The notes: generated by a model from the letters alone, not told the origin. A DNA stretch of 64,000 nt from Zasmidium citrigriseum (GCA_002786025.1 NHNW01000013.1:844840-908839), one strand, 5' to 3'; counted from the first letter of the stretch, positions 43,135 through 55,336 are shown. A program made the numbers and translations.

Positions 43135-43984
43135 CGTCGAGAACGAGTCCGGCTTGGATGCTGAATTGAATGGAGCAGGATCAGGGCATGACGCTGAGAT
43201 GAATGGGAGTAGATGTCCATCCACCCGGTCGGAATGAGTCGACGGCGAACGCAAATTGAGTCGTCTCCGTGCAGATGTGGAAGGGTGTGCCACTTTACTC
43301 CTTGCCGGACAGCTTCCAGCCCCAAATACGACAAGACAGTCTCCACTCTTTGGAGTTGGATAATCTCTTTGCAAATGCAGAAGTCCCCTCCCACTCGAGT
43401 GCTTGCTGCACAGCTGCATAACTTGGCGTCGTTGTGAGTTGCGAAGATGCTGATGAGATGGAGCTTGGTATCATTTGGTGACGAGAGCAAGCAAAACCAT
43501 ACTCATTGAAACAAGGCATCTGACGCTGTTTCCATACAACTTATCGGCCTTCCCTCGGCCAAGTGTCAGGGAAAACACACGGAAACCCCTGATCTCCTTT
43601 ACGAATCTCGGTTGGGGAGGTGGGACCTCTCACAGGTCAAAGACCGCCCAAATCCAGCAGTTGTCCAGAGAGAAGTGGATTAAGAATTGCTGTTAAATGT
43701 GTGCACGGCCGCTTGACGAGCAATCAGGAGTCCCAGAGTCGTCGACCGCCGCTGTATAGCGTCGAGAATCCCAGTTTTGCCGACGAACTCCGTTTCATTA
43801 GTACGAATTTTGGTAGGAGACAAGGAACGTGCGGCTTGTGAAGATGTATAGATATAAAAAGCCATCGCTTCCTGCGAGAGTAAACATACATTCTGCTCAA
43901 CATCAACATCTACCACTTCATCTCTCCTCGCCGCGAGATCGCCACTCCAACCTACTCGTCAACACACCACACCACACCTTGACC
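43135..43984. other. Intergenic region upstream of the small secreted peptide gene
   Basis: 850 bp. Only the TATA box and 5' leader of the peptide gene are recognised. Confidence 0.5.
43853..43860 (+). promoter_or_regulatory. TATA box of the small secreted peptide gene
   Basis: TATAAAAA lies 125 nt before the ATG at 43985, followed by a CT/CA-rich leader typical of strongly expressed fungal genes. It is the clearest TATA box I saw in the window. Confidence 0.6.
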
Positions 43985-44187
43985 ATGAACTTCACGCTCA
44001 AGACTAGTCTTTTGATGGTCGCGATGGCTATTGTCGCCCCTATGCGTAAGCAGAATTGATCGACTACAAGACGTTCCTGACAATGATCACAGACGCAGTC
44101 TGGGGAGCACCTGTCGCTGTGGAGCAGAGAGAAGCGCAGCTTTCAGATGTGGACTGGAGCAAAGTGTGTTACAGCAACTGTGATTAA
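43985..44187 (+). CDS. Small secreted peptide, 51 aa
   Basis: Two exons (43985-44045 and 44093-44187, intron 47 nt GTAAGC...ACAG) join in frame to 51 codons plus stop. Residues 1-26 are a signal peptide (MNFTLKTSLLMVAMAIVA, then a small-residue cleavage zone around HAVWGA). The predicted mature part is only about 25 aa, acidic, and ends SDVDWSKVCYSNCD, with two cysteines four residues apart that could form one disulfide. The good splice sites, the signal peptide, the TATA box and the immediate stop support a real gene. It is too short for the usual gene callers. It could be an effector-like peptide, a secreted signal or a peptide-product precursor. I know no family with this ending. Confidence 0.6.
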
Positions 44188-44383
44188 ATCGCAAACACCG
44201 CGTTCAGTCTGTCAAGGCTGACTGGCTCTTCAATCATCGAAACGGGAGTCGGTGGACGAAGCGGGAGTGGACGGACGTTGGTTGTAGATCTCGTAGCCGT
44301 CTTGCGATGGAGGATATGGAGAACAATCTCAATGAGCGGAGAGCTTGATTTTGACTACTGGTACATCATTTCTATTAGTGCGA

Positions 44384-46518
44384 TCACCGCTCGTCTTCGT
44401 CCATCTGCTCGATGAAGCGCTCGCCAAGTGCCGCATCTTGCCTCATCTCCTCGTCGTTGTCCTCATCGTTCTGCGGCTCCTCGGGCTGCTTGCCCTTGTT
44501 CTTCTTCGTGCTACCTCCTCCCCAGCCCTTGACAAAGGCAATGTAGTCCCCCTTGCCATTGTTGGAGGCTTCTCGGAAGGTCAAGACACACAGACGCTTC
44601 TCACCACCTGTGTTCCCCGCGCAAGTCGTGCAAGGGCCCTCATGATCGGTGATGTCGCTCGCCTCCCAATCGATGAAAGCGCCGGTATCGCTACGAGCGT
44701 AGGACCAGAGGCATCTACGAGCTTGCACCTGGGAGGTGTTAGCTCATGTCGGGGTGTGGAAAGTAATGTCGAGGTGTGGAAGGGGGAAGTAATGTCAATA
44801 TGAAAGGGGAAAGCGACTTACGGCGTTGTCGGAGGCGTTGGTCTCAAGCTTACTGGATCTCAGATACGTTTGCAGCGTCGGCGGAAACACATCCAGGTTC
44901 TGAAGCTTGTCGACCTTGTTGCCAAGTGAGATATACCGGCCGTAGCCGTATCCCTCCAGCTGACGAAAGTTGAAGGTGGCGAAGTCTCTCAGCGTTGTGG
45001 TAGCAGGTTGCTTGGAGGTCTGAGTGATGTTGCGGATCTTGTCTTTGCCGTTGTTCCACACGTTAGTAACAGCACGGCTGGTCTTCTGGCGACGGGAAGG
45101 GCCTCGTTGGGAGCGACCAGCGGAGGATGCGGCGGTTGCGGGGCGGATGCTGGGCTCTGGGTCGCCTTCTGCGCCCTTGCTGCGCTTGAAGATGCCCTGT
45201 CCGCGCGGAAGAGCATCGGTCATGTCTGGGATTGGGGTGGTGGTGTCGGTACGCTTGACTGTGCTGTTGATGATGCTGTGGAAGAGCTGGCCTTCCTCAG
45301 GCGAGGCTTCGAAAACCCAAACGATCTTGGGCTCCTCATCGCGCTGTTCCTGCTCCAGAAGCGCGGGCAAGACCCGGGTCTGGAAGTTCGGTGGGTCGTC
45401 TTGGGTCATGTCGACGACACCTAGCACGGAGAAGCATCCTGTCTTCTGTCCAATGCGGTAGAGAAGTTGGTTCAGCTGGTAAGAAGAGATGTTTTCGGCA
45501 TCGCAGAGTAACTGGTAGAGGAGGTTTTGGGACTCGCCTGGGTCGCGGATCTGTTGGGCATGCTTTCCGGCGACAGGCTGCCAGTACTCGTCGGTGAGGA
45601 GTGCCTGAATCTCGGAAGCGGTGATGATGCGGCTGCCGAAGGCGAACTGGAGGGCTTTCTCGAGCGCTTCGTAGGCGGTTCTGGCGCGCTTCAGCGCTGG
45701 CTTGGGATTGTTGCTCAGCATGAACTCCTGGAAGGCGTAGACGGCAGTGGACTCTCCCCAGATGTCGACCTGGGAGGATTGGCCGTAGTAGAAGTTCTCC
45801 ACGCGAACATGGGCGTCGTCGTCGTCGAAGGTGTGTTGGATGATCGTGTGGCGGTCGGCTTCGTCGATGGGAGAGTCGCGGCCAATGCCGGCGTCGGGGT
45901 TGAGTTCGAAGTTAGGACTGCGGTGAGTTCGAGCAGGACTGCGGGTAGTTCGGGCATTGAAGGGAGTGGAGCTCTTTCGCTGGACTTGAGCAGTCGCCTG
46001 GGCAATGTTAGCAGCTGTCAATTCATGGCGCACGGAGCTCACTCACCTGCGTGGTTGTCTCTGCACCGTCGGAGGAGACTTTGGATTTTTCCAGCAGACT
46101 GGAAAGAGCCGCGATGTCGATACTGTGCACTCGTCAGTCATGTGTTCTGCTTTCCAGTGGAGTACAAAAATTCCCACCTTGAAGATATGGAATTGTCCAA
46201 TTTGCTTTGGAGATCTGACTTCTCTTTCTCCAGAGAGGCATTCTTTGCCTTGAGCTGTGCAATCTCCGCCTCCTGCTCAGTGATCTTGCTCTTCTTGAAT
46301 CCCTTCAGCTCTTGGTATGTACGATCCGTTGCTTCTGCAAGACCATGAAAGCGACGAGCGCCTTGAGCGAACAAGTCACGCATCTGCTGGGCACTGGAGC
46401 CACCTCCCGTCTCTTTTAGCTGGCGGAAGAAGTCCTCCACCTCTTCCTTGTCGATCCGAGTCGCTTGTATGAGGCGTGCGATCGACCGTGCGACTGGATC
46501 GTCGTCGGCGGTGGACAT
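44384..46518 (-). CDS. Unknown protein with N-terminal coiled coil, 645 aa
   Basis: Four exons (46518-46178, 46122-46047, 45997-44822, 44728-44384) with introns of 55, 49 and 93 nt join in frame. Residues 20-112 are helical, with a coiled coil (ITEQEAEIAQLKAKNASLEK). A middle region rich in aromatic and acidic residues (ENFYYGQSSQVDIWGESTAV, EALEKALQFAFGSRIITASE) looks folded. It is followed by a block resembling an alpha/beta domain (CFSVLGVVDMTQ, KIVWVFEASPEEGQLF), a Ser/Arg-rich disordered linker, and a C-terminal part with clustered cysteines (CLWSYARSD, CTTCAGNTGGEKRLC) that could bind zinc. It ends in an acidic tail. No signal peptide. I do not recognise the family. It is one of three large unknown genes in the last intact block before the telomere. 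Confidence 0.8.
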
Positions 46519-48039
46519 CGTGAGTGAGCTTCGGTGGAGAGGGGCGGCGTTAGCGGGGGATGAATGACGGTGGAGAGTGGAAAGACGGTGATCGACGAGA
46601 TTCAGAAAGTGCTCTACAACTCACGCCCTTTATTCAGAGTTTCCCTCTCCTATCCGAGCTCTGTCCATGCTCTTCGACCAACAGCAGCGCATCCTGCCAG
46701 AGCTGCATCAAACAGAGATGCACAGCGCACCACCAACAAACACCATTTCAACAGTGACGGGGACTTCTATTGGCCATGTTCCCGTCTCCCACGTCCAAGC
46801 TGCTGTTGAGATCGGTCCGCATCCGAGCTCGTCGTTTGACTTTTTCGAGACATGCCGCGGGATACAAACGGTGTGGTCATTGCTCGCGTGGGAAAGGAGA
46901 TGTACTCTGTGTTATTGGTGAGCTCACATCGTTGACTCAAGCTGGGAACGTGACTTACAGAGCAAGAACTGGTGGCAATCATGAGGAAGGGAGGGCGAGG
47001 TTGGCACCAAATTGTCAAACAGCAGCTGTATCTCGGCTGAGATAGTGCAGCCTGGTCGTCGACCAAATCAGCGGGAATGCAGGGGCTGGCTCTTTACCCG
47101 CAGTAGTGGGTCCGCGATGGCGCAACGCACCCCGTCGATGTCTTCCGTGCATGCATGGTACGCATGTCTCAAACGTGCATTCGTCACATTCCCAACTTGG
47201 CTGCTTGTGCATCCTGTCATGCATCCAGGGCTGCTGCGAAAGAGCCGATGTGCTCGGGCACTGCTTCCGGCTGGACTTGCAGGATTGAAAGTGCTCCGGT
47301 GCTTGCTGTGTAACCTCGCCAAGCGCGGACCCTTCTCCTCCGATGGTTGGTGATTCATCGCATGTAACACTTCTGCGGGCATCCAACCGACCTTGTGACT
47401 CTGCAAGAGCGGCATCAAATCTATTATCGCCGAGCCGACGATCTTGTGCTGGAGGCTCAGCCTGCCAGGGTGCCAGCCTCGCTCGGCTGTTCGAGACTCC
47501 AATCAACGCCTGTCATCAAGCGCCCACTCGACTCCACTCCTCTTCAGCAATCACACTCGTCACGCCCTGCCGAAAGCCTGGAATGGCGGTGCATCGTTTT
47601 GAGCACCATGTAAACCATGACCCATGCCACACGACCCATGCCTACTACGGGACGGCGCAATCGGCCGAATGTCACTTCACGGCCGAAGGCTGGACGAGCC
47701 ATCGGCCAATGCCGCCCATCCATGGAGTAAGTCCGCATTTTCGTAAATGGAGTTTGGAAGAGAAGAGCCTGGCACAAGTCAGGGAATGGAGATCAGGGTT
47801 GCTGAAGCATGAAGGAACCCCGTCGAAATTGGTTGGATCTGGCTGCACAATCGCCTGCACACCGCAAACTCCTATTCCGTGATTAGCCTTCTCCGAAGAG
47901 ATGCTCAATGCTTCTCTGTCGAACAGTTTGACTTTTGCAACAAAGTTGGGAATATCATTAGATTCTGTCTGTCTTCATAGATTGAACGAACTGTGGCCGA
48001 AAATATAGTACAACCTCATGACGCCGATAGCAGATTTCA
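46519..48039. other. Intergenic region, nothing recognised
   Basis: 1.5 kb between two minus-strand genes. It carries the promoter of the 645-aa gene. Frames of up to 179 codons (for example 47343-47882) overlap each other on both strands and show no domain. Confidence 0.45.
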
Positions 48040-50702
48040 TCACATCACATCCTCAATACCCATGGCAAGAAGTTCGGTCTCCAACCCTTCTGGTGCGTGA
48101 TATGCATGGCGCTGGACGTACTGCAACGTCGCCTCAGAGAGCTGATCAGCGAAGTATGCCTCGAAGAACTCTCGTAGTCTCTCCATCTGGGGTTGAATGG
48201 GCCCGAAACGTCTTTGGTGTACACGATGGATAGTCCATTGATCCTCATCGGTGGCAGAGTGCTTCGGGAGAGCGACTTGCACAAAAGTCTCGGTCTTCTT
48301 CCGATCTTTTGGATCTTCTTCGACGACGAACCCTGATTGTAATGGATTAGTAGAGCATCTCACACAACGGAGAGCTCAACTTACTCAAGCAGGATGGCAC
48401 GACCATGAAACCCTCAGCGCCTTCTTCCTTCCGGTCGAGTCTGAGGTAGATGTGACTCCCTTGGAGGCGCATTCCTGGCACAGAAACAATCAACGCCCCG
48501 TCGCCCAGGTGCTCCTGGAGAGCAAAGAGCCAGCCGAACTTTGGCGCCATGCCTTGTCCAGCCCCAGTATCGGACATTGCGACTTGCTGATATGAAGCAT
48601 GTGTCACTTGATTGGATAAGACACGCCATGCCAACTCAGGGACGGTGGCTTCGAGAGTCACATCGGAAAAGAGTTTGTCCATTCTGAATCCCATGTACCA
48701 CAGTTCCTTCACAAATGGCAGCTTGGGGCCGACGACGGAGTAGAAACGGATCCAGGCGATGGCAGCGAAGACCGGCCGTGCGGATAAGTCGCGGTACTCC
48801 TTTGCTGATGTGAGTTGTTTGAGCGCAGCGGTTCTCATCTTGGCTCTCCTCAACGACTGTGTCAAGAGTGTAACAGCCACCGCATGCCAAAGTGGGTCGA
48901 AGGTTGCGAGGCCTCGAATCGCCTTGTCGAGAAAGGCGTTCACGTAAGGCAGGGACGACAAGGAGACGTGGGTGTGATCCAGAATGCTCTTTTGTATGAC
49001 CGTCATCACCACCTTGTAGTTGTTCCTCGTAGTGAAGGGCGTCATCGCGATGTGATAGAGCCAGGAAGCCATGACTGGTTCCAGTCGGGCCACTTGCATG
49101 GCCTCTTCAGGTGTGATCATGTCGCTCAAATTCCAAATGAATGGACACTTCTTTGGTTCGAGGGCGAACGTCACTGCCTCCAAGTCGAAGTTGAGGCCAT
49201 CGAGCTCCAGACCAGAGTTCTGCAGTTGATCAACGGGAAAGAAATGTCCCTTTTGGAAGAACTGCGTCCATGAACCCTTTGTGACGCCTTTGAGTAGCAA
49301 GGTCTGCTTCTGAGCGCGGGAGAGTTCATTGGACACCTGTTCGAGTTCATTGGACACCTGTTCGAGTTCCTGGACTTTCTCCTCGAGGTTATCTGTAACT
49401 GCGGCTTCCTCAACGCCCAAATTCTCAGCTAAGTCGGCGTATCTTTGCTTCAGATCGTCCAATTCATCGGAGACCAGTTGCTGTGGACATTGTCAGCGTT
49501 GAGCGTCGCTAATGTGACTGACGAGCTATCTCCAATGAAGTGACGGTGACTCAACACTCGACAGCCATGTCTGGAGAGACGGTACATGGGGAAGACCGTG
49601 AAGATAGTTGAAGGAGGAGGATCGACTCACCAAATTCTGGACCGCCTGATCATGCTGTTGTTGGAGAGGCCGCATCGCATTTTGTTGGAACTCTCCGATT
49701 GAGGTCCATATTGTGTCATTCGCCTTCTCACGCCATTCCCGTAATTGATTCACATCATTCTGGCGCTGCACGAGGTCTTGCTTCGTCTTGTTGAGCTCTC
49801 TGCTCACCTCCTCCAATTTCGTCTGAGCATCAGCAACTAAGCCCTTCTCTTTGCTCAAAGCCTCCTTCGATTCGCGCAGGTTCTTCTCTTTCTCTGCGCG
49901 CTCCGCCTTCACGTCCGCTTCCAGCTTATCGGCACGGCTCTTCTCTTCTTCAAGTGCTCGAGATTTGTCTTCGATCTCTTTGTCCTTCAAACCGATCTTG
50001 GTGGTCGAGTCGTTTACGCTTTGGGTGGCTTTGTCCCGCTCAGCCGCGATGGCGAGGATCTTGCCAAAGAGCTCGTCGAAGGAGAAGCCTGCTGCATCGG
50101 TAGGGTTACCCAGCAGCGTTCGAATGCGCTCTGCCGACTGTGAAGGTGGTTTGCTCAGTCGTGGTTGTTGTTCACTTGGTTGGATTCCAAGTTGAGTCAC
50201 GACGTTTCGAAGCTTGTTGTGCAAGTTCGCCGTGTCAGCGCTTTGAGGCGGAGGACCTTGAAGATAGAATCTGTCGAGCTTCTTCTCGATCTTTTCCAGC
50301 GTTCGGATATCTTGAGCCCTCGCCTGGATGGCACTCTGGATCGTGTCAGTCCGAGATGATCAGGCACAGTCCAGCAAGTTGATCTCTTACGGTGTAAACA
50401 GCTGCCTGGTTGTTGTATCTCTCGATATCCCGCCTCAGGATGTCGTTGTACGTCTCGTTCAGCGTAATCGCCTCGTGGAGGTCTCTGTACGATCGAATGC
50501 TGGCCCGGTATCAGTAGAAGATCCTTATCCCCATGAAGTGAGCAGGAACTAACTCGGTCCAGGTGACCAACTCCCCGTACTGACTCTCCAGGTCATCGTC
50601 ATGAATGATGATGTCTCGAATGATCTGTTGTAGATCTTTGAGGCTCCTCACGCCATTCACCATCCGATCGTCCAGGTGAGGGACCTGTGTCTGCTCCGCC
50701 AT
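48040..50702 (-). CDS. Unknown coiled-coil protein, 783 aa
   Basis: Five exons (50702-50554, 50499-50391, 50335-49631, 49480-48385, 48332-48040) with introns of 54, 55, 150 and 52 nt join in frame. Residues about 150-330 are a long coiled coil dense in Lys, Glu and Ala (EIEDKSRALEEEKSRADKLE onward). A shorter one follows (YADLAENLGVEEAAVTDNLE with a duplicated heptad). The C-terminal half looks globular and partly helical (FQKGHFFPVDQLQNSGLELD, FDPLWHAVAVTLLTQSLRRA, then YLRLDRKEEGAEGFMVVPSC). No signal peptide, ATP-binding or known enzyme motif is visible. SMC-like length is absent. It is divergent from the 659-aa unknown gene across 580 bp, suggesting a functional pair. Confidence 0.8.
49322..49363 (-). 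repeat. Exact tandem duplication of 21 bp inside the coiled-coil gene
   Basis: Two identical 21-bp copies, 49322-49342 and 49343-49363, in the minus-strand coding sequence. Each encodes seven residues (ELEQVSN register), exactly one coiled-coil heptad, so the duplication keeps both frame and heptad phase. Confidence 0.85.
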
Positions 50703-51282
50703 GGTTTGGTGAGATGCTGATCACCATCAACTAGACCCAGTAACCGAAGTCTTTCTCAAGGACAAAGAAGCATACAAAAGAGGTGGCACGGTGCCTTGCA
50801 ACGACTTGGAGATCATCGGGAATGAGCGACCACAAACTCCGAGCTGCCTGTGGCTGCTCGCGCGTCAACCGCGGAGACCCCAATTTCGATGCAAGTGCAT
50901 GACAGCACGACAGTCACAATGCTTTCCCCGTCAGCTCGTGCAACATGTCTTATCTGAGCCCCTGCACAAGTAAATTCGAAACGGAAGTCCCAAAGAATGT
51001 CCGTGACAACGCACAAGTGTTGTATACGAAGTCATGCGGGTACCCAACCGACCCTGCCACGAGCGTTTCGCGTGGCTGGAGAAGAGGGACAGCGCTGCGG
51101 CGATCGACCCATATCGGGCAGCGCTTGCAGCCAATCGGCCAAAGGCTGGTCCCTCTCAGTGCTCCGGCTTCAATGTTGCGATTTGTGCAAGACTCCCCCT
51201 TGTCTGACGTTCCCTATTTGTACTTGTCTGAGGTACGGCAACACTGCTTGAGAGTCGCACTATCAACTCGCCAAAGCACACC
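50703..51282. promoter_or_regulatory. Divergent promoter between two unknown large genes
   Basis: 580 bp separating the start codons of the 783-aa (minus) and 659-aa (plus) genes. No operator is recognised. Confidence 0.45.
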
Positions 51283-53781
51283 ATGGATTCTCACGAAGGA
51301 TCGGACCATGACGGGGAGGCAGAATTGCCTGACTTTCCAACCTTTACCCCAGACGACGACGACGACGACGACGACAACGAAGACCCGCCTCGAAACGGTA
51401 CCGCACTCGACTCGACCGCCCTTACCGACCCAGTCTCCGAGCCCACCTACCCTGCTCCCATCGTTCCTATCCAGCGTGACCATCTCACAACAGCGATTGA
51501 CAGCGGTGCATACGAATGGCCCAACATTGGCTGGGACGATGATGGCACCATGGAGAGATACATCGAAGAAGTCAAGACCAAATCCATTCTCTCGTACCTG
51601 GACATGCTCATTGAGGAGGACTCCCAAGGCTCTGATTACCATCGAAACAACAGCCCGTTGCTCAACGACGATCGCCTGAATGCCAGGGTGGATGGAACCA
51701 CAATCTTGTTGTCCATGAGACGAGATACCTTGATTCACGCTATCCGCGGTGACCTCAGCCAGACCTATCCCACTGAGGAGTCTTTGACCAAAGATGCCGG
51801 GCTGCCCAAGATGAAGGACAGTGTGGATCCCCCAAAGAAGGCCGGACGTAAGAGTGAGGCCACCAAGAAGGCTGAGAAGGACAAGGAAAACCGGCCATGC
51901 ATATACGGATTCTCCCATGTGAACAAAAGAGGGATCCCACCGTCCAAGAACGACTACGAGCAGGTGTTCAAGGTGCTCGAGGTGTACATTCAAGGGGCAG
52001 AATCTTACGATGAGAGCAACAAGAAAGATGGCGGCAAGAATCTTCGCAGGCGTCCCAATGAAGTGCCAATCAGTGAGGAAGACTTGGATATCATCTGCCA
52101 GATTGATGACTGGATGCCAACAAGCCGGCCCAAGTGGTGCAAGAAAGGCGGCCAAAGTCGTGAGAAACTTCAGCGTCGCGGTGAGTCGTCACTAAATCCC
52201 TTTCCCTCACCTTCGGTGTTCCGCCATGCCGCAGTCCTTCTCGTTCCGAGAGACAGTTGGAACCCCAGCCAAGATTTTCGATGCTGACAATCAATATCAG
52301 GTGCCCGACGATACATTCAATCTAGCAGAACAGTTCAACACATCCGGACATGGATTGAGGCCATGCGAAGACGTCTCGATCGGATTCATGACCGTCATCG
52401 TGACAAGCCCATCCCGTAAGTCAAACTCTCTCCCCCACAAACCATGTGATCCAGCCCAATCAGGCAGAGGGAATGGTCGTATGGACGAGGATTTGCGGTT
52501 CACAATCCGCTGCTGTGCATTGCATTTGAGAAGCAAACATCACTGACGCCTTCGTAGTTGGGCAGTGCTCGAAATTGGCTGGACCGATCATCCGAATGGC
52601 CGAATCAAAAAGGAACACCAGAAGCACAACAACTCGAACTTCCTCATGAACGTCGTCGAGGTCTGTCCACCAAGTTCCTATTTTCCCCTCCGCTGAAGGC
52701 TTGTCCCAAAGTCACGAACAGCTTGCAGCGTTGCTGGGACGAATGTGTCGTTGGAGAAGGCTCTTTCAGGAGGCTTTGGAAGCAGGGCTGATTTTGAATC
52801 CAGGCAGCCGCAGGATACGTTCTCAACGTCTGCAATGAACTTCCAGAAGACGACAGGTACAAGATGAGACCATTCATTGTATACGACGTTCCGCACTGGA
52901 CGCTTGTTGGCAAGGCAGAGCATCTGTTCAGCATGGTCTTCAGGTATGGTCTCAAATTCAACATGTCTCGCATGACACATCTAACGACGAACAGGAGCTA
53001 CGTTTGGCAAGGCGGTCTCAATGCAGAAGTCGGTGGTAAACAGACTAGCTCCCGTTATCACCTTCCGCCCGGAGTGTGGAAAGAGTGGGAGAAGAAGATG
53101 TCGTGGAATCGATACAACACGACTTTGCGCGCTGATCTAAACCAGCTCAAAACCAAGTGGAGGGCTATGGAGAGCGTTGGAAAAGTGGATGCTCACGAGA
53201 AGGAGTCAGATACCAGCCAGTCAAAGCGTGACACTGCCGAGCGTCAAGCAGAGAAAGCAAAGAGGGAATTGGCTGCACAAGAGCCGCAGATTGCAGATGT
53301 AAGTCCAATTTGCACTGGAGCGAGGTCATTGAGGCTCGGGGAGATAGCTGACAGGTTTCAGAAAATCACCTCTTTCTCCCAAAATGCGCGAGAAGACGCC
53401 GAGCTTGCACGAACCGCTCGTCATGCTCTGGGTATCTCAACGGAGTTGGCTGAATGCTTGGAGCTGATGGACATTCCAGTGATGTCCACAACTCAGCAGG
53501 GTGACAAGACCATGCCGGGTATCAGACTCCAGGCCTTCCGCCACACACTTTGCACCTTTCTTCTTGGAACACCACTCTTCAGCAAGCCAGTGACGTTGCC
53601 GGCTCTGCTGGATGCTTTGAATCAGCGATTGAATCGAGAGGTTCCGAAGTTCAGCATGACCGAAGGACAGGTGGCTTTGAACATCATGCGTCACGAGCCA
53701 AGGCCGGTCGTCCGCGTGAGGAAGGGAAGAGATGGCGAAGGGAACTTGGCTGGGAACCTGGTGATTGAGCAGGTGCAATAG
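51283..53781 (+). CDS. Unknown acidic protein, 659 aa
   Basis: Six exons (51283-52180, 52301-52415, 52558-52660, 52804-52943, 52995-53298, 53362-53781) join in frame; introns are 120, 142, 143, 51 and 63 nt. An N-terminal run of eight Asp comes from a GAC microsatellite (about 51353-51377). A basic linker (PPKKAGRKSEATKKAEKDKE) resembles a nuclear localisation signal. The spliced middle part (VLEIGWTDHPNGRIKKEHQK, NFLMNVVEAAAGYVLN, then MRPFIVYDVPHWTLVGKAEH) looks like a conserved folded domain I cannot name. A charged coiled coil follows (ERQAEKAKRELAAQEPQ). The 51-nt intron is a multiple of three and open, so retention would add 17 residues. No catalytic motif is recognised. A nuclear role is inferred from the basic linker only. 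Confidence 0.72.
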
Positions 53782-54127
53782 CGTTCTGAGACACCTGAGA
53801 CGACATCTCTCGATGTATTGTTACTCATATTTTCGGAATTGACTCATGTGGACTGAGAAAGGAATGTATCATGCCGCTCTGAAAGGAATATGGACGAGAA
53901 CATCGACTATCTGGGTTGTCTTTGAGCAGGCCTGCGCCCGAAAGGTAATGTCACCTACGCACTGGTCCAACAGTCTCCATCCGCATACGAGACGTTCGAC
54001 GGTGATCCAGGCATGTTCCAAGAAGCGAAAGGCTCGATCTCCACGCCTACTGCCTACCAACCACCAAATCGTTTGCAAAAATGAGCCTCGTAGACGCTTT
54101 CTCAACGCAATCCTTAGTCCAGGGAGT
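53782..54127. other. 3' flank, nothing recognised
   Basis: About 350 bp after the last intact gene. No gene or repeat except a diverged flank of the repeat unit starting near 54100. Confidence 0.5.
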
Positions 54128-54454
54128 GCCGACCACCCTCAGTGAAGCCTACCCGACCCAACCACCCTCCCCTCCTCCCCTCCCACCACCAAAATTGTCT
54201 AGAAGAAGACCGTAATATGTCAAAGACTCAAAGCTTGTGGAGCACGATTCTTATTCCTTGTTGCGCGGACCATCCTTAGTGAAGCCAACCCGACCCAACC
54301 ACCCACCCCTCCTCCCCACCCACCGCCAAAACCATTCTGAGGGTAAGATGCTGTGTTGAAGCTTCTCGAAGGCAATTCCTAGTACTCGTAGCGCCGACCA
54401 TCCTTAGTGAAGCCTACCCGACCCAACCACCCTCCCCTCCTCCCCACCCGCCTC
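54128..54454 (+). repeat. Three diverged direct repeats, period about 130 bp
   Basis: A 62-bp core (gaccatccttagtgaagcc, then acccgacccaaccac and a C-rich tract ctcccctcctcccc) occurs at 54128-54190, 54265-54327 and 54393-54454. The spacings are 137 and 128 bp. The DNA between cores is also weakly alike (aagctt followed by an attcctagt-like run), so this is a degenerate tandem array. No coding potential. Confidence 0.8.
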
Positions 54455-55336
54455 CAAGAAAGCGGCCTGATGTTGCAGATGACGGAGGTGGCGATTTGAA
54501 TGTCACACTTGCGAGGTTACCCGTTCTTCAAAGCTATTCTTTAGCTTGTGCACCTCATAGATGGCCCGGTGAGCCGATCCCTTACCACCTCTCTGAACCT
54601 TAAGCATATGGTGAGCCTGATTGTGAGCTTCGGTTGTCGAGAGTCCCATCTCCGAGCGGCCACTGAAGCCACTGGTGGAAGTCGGCGAAGCTCGAGGTGC
54701 CCAAACTCCATCAATCCATAGTACTCGTGTGCGGTTGAACATCAATTCGATGCTCCAGACGAAAGAGGTTCCTGTTCGGCCATGCGTGAGGTATCTGTTC
54801 GTAGATCTCAGACTCATCCTTGGTCTTCGCCGTCCGAACTCATCCTCAGTCACTCTCCACCCGATCCCCCACCCACCCCACCTCCGTTCGGTTGGGATGA
54901 GTTCTTTTGGAGTCCTGTCTCTTGAGATCATCTTGAATTCCATCTCTTCGCATCTCATCTTTGGTCTCCCATCACTATCACCACCATCTATCACACCTTC
55001 GCTCGGTATTTGCGATTCAGTTCGGCCTGAGTGGTGATGAGGGTGAAATGAGGCAGCAGCACTTGACATGGCGGCGTCTGGGACATTTCGACCTCTCTGC
55101 ATGCATGGCTAGACTGACTGTTCCTCGGCTTTGGAGCATATGGACGCTGAGTGTGGGACAGGATGAGTCTGTACCGCCGATGGCCGCAGCATTCGAGCGA
55201 AGTGAGGGCGTTCTTTTAGCTGACTGCAACGATTGATTCCCAGGACATGCCTTTGGCGTGTCAGAACCTGTTGTACGATGCCGACTGGGCGTTCAGGCGT
55301 TGCATGTCCTTTGTCGCAGTTGATGCCGACCATCCT
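54455..55336. other. Gene-poor stretch
   Basis: Open frames exist on both strands (longest 199 codons, minus, 54503-55102), but they have no domain and a composition like random frames. I see no gene. Confidence 0.4.

Noticed and set aside
47343..47882. 179-codon plus-strand frame
   Set aside because: It overlaps similarly long frames on the other strand (for example 47015-47506). The composition looks noncoding and no motif is seen.
54503..55102. 199-codon minus-strand frame in the subtelomere
   Set aside because: Random-looking sequence with no domain, and open frames also exist on the opposite strand.
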